64,000 nt of DNA from NCBI GenBank assembly GCA_907164885.2, contig OU015503.1, positions 66,506,068-66,570,067 on the forward strand. Reading direction: 5' to 3'. A program made the position numbers and the translations under genes. Within the stretch, counting starts at the first letter, position 1. Each line of letters starts with the position of its first letter. The DNA is from Dolomedes plantarius (Eukaryota > Arthropoda > Arachnida > Araneae > Dolomedidae). Shown one piece after another: positions 58,741-64,000 of the stretch. Below the pieces are notes generated by a model. That model ran no database searches and had not been told where the DNA came from. It worked only from the letters and a program-made list of their open reading frames with translations.

Positions 58741-60603
58741 TTAGGGGCTTGCTTCATTTTGACCCTGGAGTTCAGAACTTTGTGTAGATTTCGATTTTTG
58801 TTCTAATTTCTCATCTAAATCCACCATGGTTTGTCGATTAATATACACTCGACACTGCTCCACATTTACCGCGATCTGCTTCCCATGCTTTTGAATCGTC
58901 AGAACTTTATTTCCGGAACTTTGCACTAGATATGGGCCCTCAAACTTTGGTGCAAATTTACTTACAAAATGCTTTTGAGCACTAGATAAATGGTGTGTTG
59001 CTATGAGTACCCAATCTCCAACTTGAACATTATTTTCTCGCCTTTTGGTATCATAGTATTTCTTTTGGGTGTTTCGAGCGGCATCATTCCATTTACGCGT
59101 TTCGGGTAATAACTGTTCTATATCTTTCATTTGAAATTCAGCCTCTCGCTGCTGTACAAAAAACATTCGATCTAAGGGTGTCATTAATTTTCGTCCCAAA
59201 AAAACTTCTGCTGGTGTTTTCCCCGTGGAGTCGTGCTGAGCCGTACGAAGTGCATAAGTAAATTCTTGAATATACTTATCCCAATTTTGGTGGTATTTCT
59301 CAATGTAAGCTGCGATCATCCGCACAATATTTCGATTTACTCGCTCCGCAATATTAGATTGCGCTCGATATGTGACCATTTTGAAGTGCTTTATGTTTAA
59401 CTTTTCACACATATCCTCAAATATCTTACTTACAAATTGTTGGCCATTGTCACTAATTAATTGTACTGGTGCAGAATATTGAAACACATATTTCTGCATG
59501 AACGCGTTTGTGACTGCCTGAGCTGATGCGCGCCTCAGGGGTACAATTTCCACCCATTTTGAAAAATGATCAGCGATCACTAACAAATAACTAAACTTTC
59601 CATGGGCACTTCTGGGATATGGTCCCAATAAATCCACTCCGACGATAGCATTAGGAAATGTCGCTACAATGTTTGTGAGGTACCCTGCAGGCTTGTGATT
59701 CACATAATTTATTCTTTGACATGTGTCGCAGCTTCGAACATATTGCGTGACCCATTCTTTCAATTTAGGCCAATATACTGCTTCTCTTGCTCGCGAAAAC
59801 GTTTTTCGGATCCCCATGTGGCCACAAATTGGCAAATCATGCAAATCATGTAATACTTCCATTCTCATGGATTCTGGAATCACGGGTCGAAGTTCCCCAA
59901 ACTCGTTTCGATGTAGGGTATAGAACAAGATTTCGTCGATGAGTTCATAGTTTTTGCTACGATTTTGAATTTCAATTTTATTGGGGGCATGATAATTGGC
60001 CGGATCCTTCAAATAAGCGTAGATATCTGCAAACTTTGGGTCCCTTTCTAACTCGGCCGCCAACTTCTCTCGATTTTCCAACACCGCTGTAGTGAGTAGT
60101 GCACATCGAAGTTGACCCGACTCAGTATGATGTGGTGCGCGGGATAACGCATCAGCCACCCTATTTTCCTTCCCACTTTTAAACTGGATATCTAAATTAT
60201 ACTCTTGCAGCTTAAGTGCCCAGCGAATAACTCTTGGGGTTAAATTTTTCCCCGTGTATAATTTCGTGAGTGCTGCATGATCGGTATAAATCACTACTGG
60301 CTTTTCTGTAAAATATCCCTTGAATTTATTCACCGCAAACACAATTGCCAAAATTTCGCGCTCTGTTGTGGTATAATTTCTTTCTGCTGCATTTAACGTT
60401 CGGGATACATACGCAATGGGTCGCCCTTCTTGTGACATCACTGCGCCAATTCCCACTGCTGAGCTATCCGTATGTATTATAAAAGGTTTTTGCGGGTCTG
60501 GATGACCAAGTACTGGGGCTTGAATCAGGGCAGCTTTCAATTTCTCAAACGCGTCCTGCGCTTCTGATGACCAACGAAATTTAGTATATTGTCTACGAAG
60601 CAT
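58741..60603 (-). CDS. pol: Gypsy pol, RNase H and integrase part
   Basis: 620 codons open after the in-frame stop of the preceding pol segment; the upstream six codons are in the same frame. RNase H: IIHTDSSAVGIGAVMSQEG (~res 42-60), TEREILAIVFAVNKFKGYF and VVIYTDHAALTKLY. Integrase: zinc-binding H-H-C-C within DLPICGHMGIRKT and CDTCQRIN. The catalytic Asp residues lie in NAIVGVDLLGPYPRS and QLISDNGQQFVSK, with the Glu in RAQSNIAERVNRN. All catalytic residues appear intact. A C-terminal GDWVLIATHHLSS and KFAPKFEGPYLVQ segment resembles the usual GPY/F module. It cuts and joins cDNA to host DNA after reverse transcription. Confidence 0.93.
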   Translation of the reverse strand: MLRRQYTKFRWSSEAQDAFEKLKAALIQAPVLGHPDPQKPFIIHTDSSAVGIGAVMSQEGRPIAYVSRTLNAAERNYTTTEREILAIVFAVNKFKGYFTEKPVVIYTDHAALTKLYTGKNLTPRVIRWALKLQEYNLDIQFKSGKENRVADALSRAPHHTESGQLRCALLTTAVLENREKLAAELERDPKFADIYAYLKDPANYHAPNKIEIQNRSKNYELIDEILFYTLHRNEFGELRPVIPESMRMEVLHDLHDLPICGHMGIRKTFSRAREAVYWPKLKEWVTQYVRSCDTCQRINYVNHKPAGYLTNIVATFPNAIVGVDLLGPYPRSAHGKFSYLLVIADHFSKWVEIVPLRRASAQAVTNAFMQKYVFQYSAPVQLISDNGQQFVSKIFEDMCEKLNIKHFKMVTYRAQSNIAERVNRNIVRMIAAYIEKYHQNWDKYIQEFTYALRTAQHDSTGKTPAEVFLGRKLMTPLDRMFFVQQREAEFQMKDIEQLLPETRKWNDAARNTQKKYYDTKRRENNVQVGDWVLIATHHLSSAQKHFVSKFAPKFEGPYLVQSSGNKVLTIQKHGKQIAVNVEQCRVYINRQTMVDLDEKLEQKSKSTQSSELQGQNEASP

Positions 60604-60621
60604 GTATAATGGTTCAGCTAT

Positions 60622-61971
60622 TTATGAAAATGATGGGATAAAGGTTCTGTAATATGAACACAGCCCTAAAAACGATGCAAGTTGCCGTGCTGATTTCGGA
60701 ATCTTAAACTCCTTTACCGCTTGAATTTTTGAATCGTCAGCTTCTCTCCCATTTTGCGTAATTTTGAACCCAAGATACTGCAGCTCTTTCCGTGCAAATT
60801 TACACTTTTTCAAATTTACCGTGAGCCCACTTTCTTTTATCAATGTTAATACCTTCGCTAATAGCTCGGTATGCTCTTCAAATGTTTCTGAGGATAGAAT
60901 AATATCATCCAGATAAACACATACATTTTGGCCTAACACTGGTTTGAGGATTGTATCCATCGTACGTTGAAAAGTCGCGGGGGCTCCCGATAACCCGAAA
61001 GGCATCCTCACGAAGGCATACGACCCTTTTTTTGAAATGAAGCTCGTTTTTGGTATGTCGCTTTCATTCACCGCTACTTGATAATACCCCGATGTCAGGT
61101 CCAAAGTTGTTAAATAATTAACTGCTTTAAAACTATGTAAGATGTCTTCGATTAGCGGCATCGGGTAGGCCGGAAACTTAGTAATTTTATTTAATGCGCG
61201 ATAGTCAATCGCAAATCTCCATGCTTTAGAGTCTGTTAACGGTAAATCCCCTTTCTTTCTACAAAGCACTATTGGACTTGCCCACGGGCTACTAATGGGT
61301 TTGATAATATTTTGCTTGAGCATCTCCTCAATATGTTGTTCGATGATCCGTTCTTTTATCTGGTCATATCTATATGGTCGACCTTTGATTGGCGTACCTT
61401 CGCCCGTATCGATTGTATGAGTACTAACATGAGTTAATCCAGGATTCTCAGAAAAAAGTTCGGAAAAGCCCTCTAATACATGCATTAATTTTTCTTTTTG
61501 GTTATGGGTTAAAACGGAGTCTTCCCACTTTATATCCAATTGTTTCATTCCCTTTTTACTTTCTTGATTCATTTGCACGGACGTTGACTCTCTCGCAAAA
61601 TCCATAACTACTTTAGCCCGTTGCAGAAAATCCATCCCCAAAATGACATCTTCCTGCAGATCCTGTACTATATGAAAATGTGTATGGAGTGTTTCAGTTT
61701 GAATCCGCACCATGGCTGCAAATTGGCCCCATACTGTGCAATCCTTACCTTGCGCCGACAAAACCTGGATCTGATTATTTCTATACACAGTTTTATTCCG
61801 AAATGTATCACGAAACCATTTCTTACTTACGAAATTTTTCGTAGCCCCTGTGTCCAATAAACTGCGCACCGGGATTTGATCCAGCTGCACAACCACATAT
61901 GGTAGCTCAACATTTCTTAATGTTAAACTTTTAATTTCTTTCCTAGGGGTTTTTCCATCTGTGTTGGACAA
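60622..61971 (-). CDS. pol: Gypsy pol, protease and reverse transcriptase part
   Basis: 449 codons ending at an in-frame stop (60622-60624) in the linker before RNase H. Protease: VRSLLDTGATKNFVSKKWF with the active-site DTG at residues 40-42, and DVILGMDFLQRAKV near 110. RT: WRFAIDYRALNKITKFPAYP, YLTTLDLTSGYYQVAV, FVRMPFGLSGAPATFQRTMD and the catalytic VCVYLDDIILSSETF. It ends RQLASFLGLCSYYRTFIPSF, the usual RT connection. Because the next 626 codons stay open in the same frame, this stop is the only visible lesion in pol. Confidence 0.93.
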   Translation of the reverse strand: MSNTDGKTPRKEIKSLTLRNVELPYVVVQLDQIPVRSLLDTGATKNFVSKKWFRDTFRNKTVYRNNQIQVLSAQGKDCTVWGQFAAMVRIQTETLHTHFHIVQDLQEDVILGMDFLQRAKVVMDFARESTSVQMNQESKKGMKQLDIKWEDSVLTHNQKEKLMHVLEGFSELFSENPGLTHVSTHTIDTGEGTPIKGRPYRYDQIKERIIEQHIEEMLKQNIIKPISSPWASPIVLCRKKGDLPLTDSKAWRFAIDYRALNKITKFPAYPMPLIEDILHSFKAVNYLTTLDLTSGYYQVAVNESDIPKTSFISKKGSYAFVRMPFGLSGAPATFQRTMDTILKPVLGQNVCVYLDDIILSSETFEEHTELLAKVLTLIKESGLTVNLKKCKFARKELQYLGFKITQNGREADDSKIQAVKEFKIPKSARQLASFLGLCSYYRTFIPSFS

Positions 61972-61997
61972 CGAGCCCCTCTTCTTGTTGCCCCTCC

Positions 61998-62772
61998 CTA
62001 GTTTAAATTGCGCTCATACTGAATGTCAGGGTATCTAGGGTTTGTAATGGCCTGTGGCCTATTATACCTAGGAGGATATGACCAATTTCCACTCTGTCGG
62101 ATCCCTCTATCCATTTGTGGCCTTCTATAAAATCCCCCAACATTGTCCGGAACCGCTTTTCGTATACTCGGTGGGTGTCTTTGGTCGTACTTTATCACCC
62201 CTTCAATTAGCTCTGTTAGATCTTTGGGCTTGATAATCTCTAAAAAATCTTGCCCATTAGGGTTTGATCGATCTGTAATTAATTTAAACTTCCTTTCTTC
62301 CGTTTGGTTCACATTGAGTTTCTTCAATAACTCACATTTCCGAATGACCACCTCGTACGCGGTTTGCTCTGGCTTTTGACAATACTCCATATAATTCCTG
62401 CTCCAACTTAAGGGTATCCCTTACTTCTGGAAATGTTTTCTTTAGCTTTTCAGCAAACTGCTCAAATGTAGTGATCCCACTGGACCCAATAACATCATAC
62501 CATTGCTTAGCCACTCCCCGCAGCCTTCTTTTTGCAATCACCAACTTTTGTGCGTCTGAGGCAGGATAGCTGACGCAATGTTCCTCAACTGCCTCTAAAT
62601 ATCTAATGACAGATCCTTCCCCCGAAAACCAAGCATTTTGTGGTGCAGTCATTTCCACAAAATTAGCCAAATGCTGCCACCCTGCAGTCTGGCCTGTTTG
62701 GTGTTCTTCCCGGCCATTTAATGCTAATTGTTCTAACTGCTCGCGTAGCTGAGCTACTTCCTCTGCTAACAT
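61998..62772 (-). pseudogene. gag: Gypsy gag with one frameshift
   Basis: 62332-62772 encodes a retrotransposon Gag-type segment (FSGEGSVIRYLEAVEEHCVS, GVAKQWYDVIGSSGITTFEQ, FAEKLKKTFPEV). About 10 bases upstream of 62390 the frame shifts, and 61998-62390 continues with the rest (CQKPEQTAYEVVIRKCELLK, DFLEIIKPKDLTELIEGVIK, then an Arg/Pro/Tyr-rich tail). Gag forms the particle shell. No CCHC zinc knuckle is visible in the tail. The frame between gag and pol also differs, so pol would normally need frameshifting or reinitiation. Confidence 0.85.
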
Positions 62773-62941
62773 GCTAGTGCCGTAGATATTATACTTTTAG
62801 ACAAAACTTAGAGTTTTACTATATAGAATGACACCATACACAATCACTACTTCTTTGGCACTCTTCGTGCGAACTCCCCAGCACTATAGAACACAATTCA
62901 CAATTTTTTTATAATGTACAAACACTCACCTCTCTTTCGGT

Positions 62942-62959
62942 CGAAATGGTCGGGCGCCA
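62942..62959 (-). other. Primer-binding site
   Basis: On the minus strand TGGCGCCCGACCATTTCG begins one base after the 5' LTR. TGGCGCCC is the form expected for pairing with the 3' end of a tRNA such as tRNA-Lys; the exact tRNA is inferred. Confidence 0.7.
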
Positions 62960-62960
62960 G

Positions 62961-63447
62961 TATGTGGTTCTTCCTTTCTTTTTATATCTCTAACGGTCCA
63001 GGCACATTATAAAGTACGAGGGATAACTCTAGAATAACTCCTTTATTCTCTACGTAGAGGCAGACTAACATATACAGACTTGGGGCTTCCAAAATAATAC
63101 ACAACAGTACCGCAACCCGCGGTACTAAGAAACTAAAGGTCGCAATGAATCCCTCAGGCAGAGTAGGCATTTACTAATAATCCACGTAAACCTCGGCTCT
63201 GAGCTAATTCTCGAAGTCGTGCAGCCACCTCGGCTAAATACCAATACACGCTCTATCAGTTAAACACCGCTATCACCTTCCATCAAGCTTGCCTCGCTCT
63301 CTCCCGTATCGCTACTAAAGTCTTGGGCTTTTGCCAACTCAGCGTGTGCCCTTTAAATAGATCAAACATCTGCGCCGAACTCACTTTGGCTGGCATGTAC
63401 AGCGCTGCTACCCTAAATTTGCATCTGAGCAACACGCGAACCCTACA
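62961..63447 (-). repeat. 5' LTR of the Gypsy element
   Basis: 487 bp, same length as the 3' LTR, differing from it at about seven positions by eye. Pol II promoter and polyadenylation signals would lie here; a TTTATATC and an AATAAAGGAGTTATT (minus strand) are visible. Confidence 0.95.
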
Positions 63448-63451
63448 AATT
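63448..63451. other. Target-site duplication (right)
   Basis: AATT directly after the LTR, matching 55796-55799. Confidence 0.8.
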
Positions 63452-64000
63452 GTATAATATTATTCTGAGACTACTATCCAGTCTCAAACCGAGAGATTGG
63501 ATTCTGAGAAAACGTTCTTCGGATTCTCAGAAAGAAGAATCTGAACATTACAGCCCCTGTGAACGATGCAACAATCGCCCAGCTTCCGTGTCTCACTCGT
63601 TCACTTTAAGAGCGTAGCTGGTAATAAAAGCGAAAGTCAGGAAGACGGGGCGAAAAGATCAAAAATCAACGAATAAGATTTAATTTTTCAGTTCAATATT
63701 TCTCCTCCTCTTCCATCAGCATCTTCAAGTCTGATCTCCAAGGTAAATGTTGTGTATTACACTTAATAAAACAAATCTATTGCAGTACATTCTATTTTAT
63801 TGCATTTTAAACAATGTTCGTCGTTTATAAGCACGTTTTTCTTATTTAAATACATGTAACACAAAAACTGCGGTGTTTTGTGGGATCCCGGAACGAATTA
63901 ACCGCATTTCCATTCATTTCGATGGGGAAAATTGATTCGAGATACGAGTATTTCGAGTTACGAGCTCCGTCGTGGAACGAATTGAACCCGTAAGTCGAGG

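Larger units (their letters stand above)
55800..63447 (-). mobile_element. Ty3/Gypsy LTR retrotransposon, full length
   Basis: Two 487-bp LTRs differing at about 7 sites (~1.4%), AATT duplications, a primer-binding site beside the 5' LTR and a purine-rich tract beside the 3' LTR enclose gag and pol on the minus strand. Pol order is protease, RT, RNase H, integrase, which defines Ty3/Gypsy. One frameshift in gag and one stop in pol are visible. No envelope-like gene is recognised in the ~2.4 kb between integrase and the 3' LTR. Confidence 0.95.
55590..64000. mobile_element. Tigger-type non-autonomous element, interrupted by a Gypsy retrotransposon
   Basis: The left tip CAGTGGTACCTCGACTTACG and the following TTCGAGATACGAGC are mirrored at the window end by GATTCGAGATACGAGTATTT and CCGTAAGTCGAGG. 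The last few bases of the right tip lie outside the window. Without the retrotransposon (55800-63451) the element is about 770 bp and has no transposase, so it is a deletion derivative. The CGGAACGAATTAACCGCATT and TTTCGATGGGGAAAATTGAT stretches near the right end are typical of Tigger 3' ends. Confidence 0.85.

Overview
This is a stretch of an AT-rich animal nuclear genome, most likely an arthropod and probably an arachnid such as an orb-weaving spider. The grounds are the mix of mobile elements: mariner/Tc1-type transposases with a DUF4817-like N-terminus, a Tcb1-like Tc1 family, pogo/Tigger, piggyBac, hAT-like, Helitron and Ty3/Gypsy elements, tRNA-derived SINEs with (CAA)n tails, and very many (TA)n microsatellites. 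The species assignment is an inference. I found no convincing host gene, rRNA gene or functional tRNA gene; almost every long reading frame is a transposase or reverse transcriptase, usually broken.

Layout. 1-790: element with CAGTGAAAC ends built from a tandem array. 1335-6490: chain of (TA)n, DUF4817-type mariner, MITE, (TA)n, Tc1-like remnant and a 3.1 kb hAT-like element. 7.7-10.4 kb: dispersed repeats, a tRNA-Leu-like SINE and a long-TIR element. 11.9-14.6 kb: tandem pair of Helitron-like elements, a giant (TA)n tract and two TIR elements. 15.4-17.7 kb: 86-bp minisatellite and a deleted piggyBac. 18.1-19.7 kb: repeat composite and a foldback. 20.1-24.7 kb: (TA)n and inverted-repeat complex, a nearly complete DD41D mariner, a Tc1 chimera and pogo/Tc1 remnants. 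24.9-33.2 kb: sparse repeats, SINE, local duplication, MITE, Helitron-like element. 33.8-40.7 kb: four mariner remnants and the first copy of a reverse-transcriptase composite. 40.7-47.5 kb: SINEs, Helitron-like copy and the second composite copy, split by a piggyBac-like element. 47.7-49.9 kb: possible solo LTR and a SINE whose B-box half is amplified 14 times. 50.9-55.1 kb: near-complete Tc1 and a pogo/Tigger relic. 55.6-64.0 kb: Tigger-like non-autonomous element containing a 7.65 kb Ty3/Gypsy retrotransposon.

How the parts relate. The Gypsy element is the youngest clear insertion: two 487-bp LTRs that differ at about 7 positions by eye, flanked by a 4-bp AATT duplication, with gag and pol each carrying a single visible break. 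Most TA-targeting DNA transposons abut (TA)n tracts, and several elements are nested or hybrid. I did not find an undescribed functional gene system. The best leads are structural: the two-copy RT/tRNA-like composite, the B-box amplification, the hybrid-ended Tc1 element, the foldback mariner and the inverted-repeat/(TA)n complex. Coordinates of repeat edges were read by eye and may be off by a few bases.
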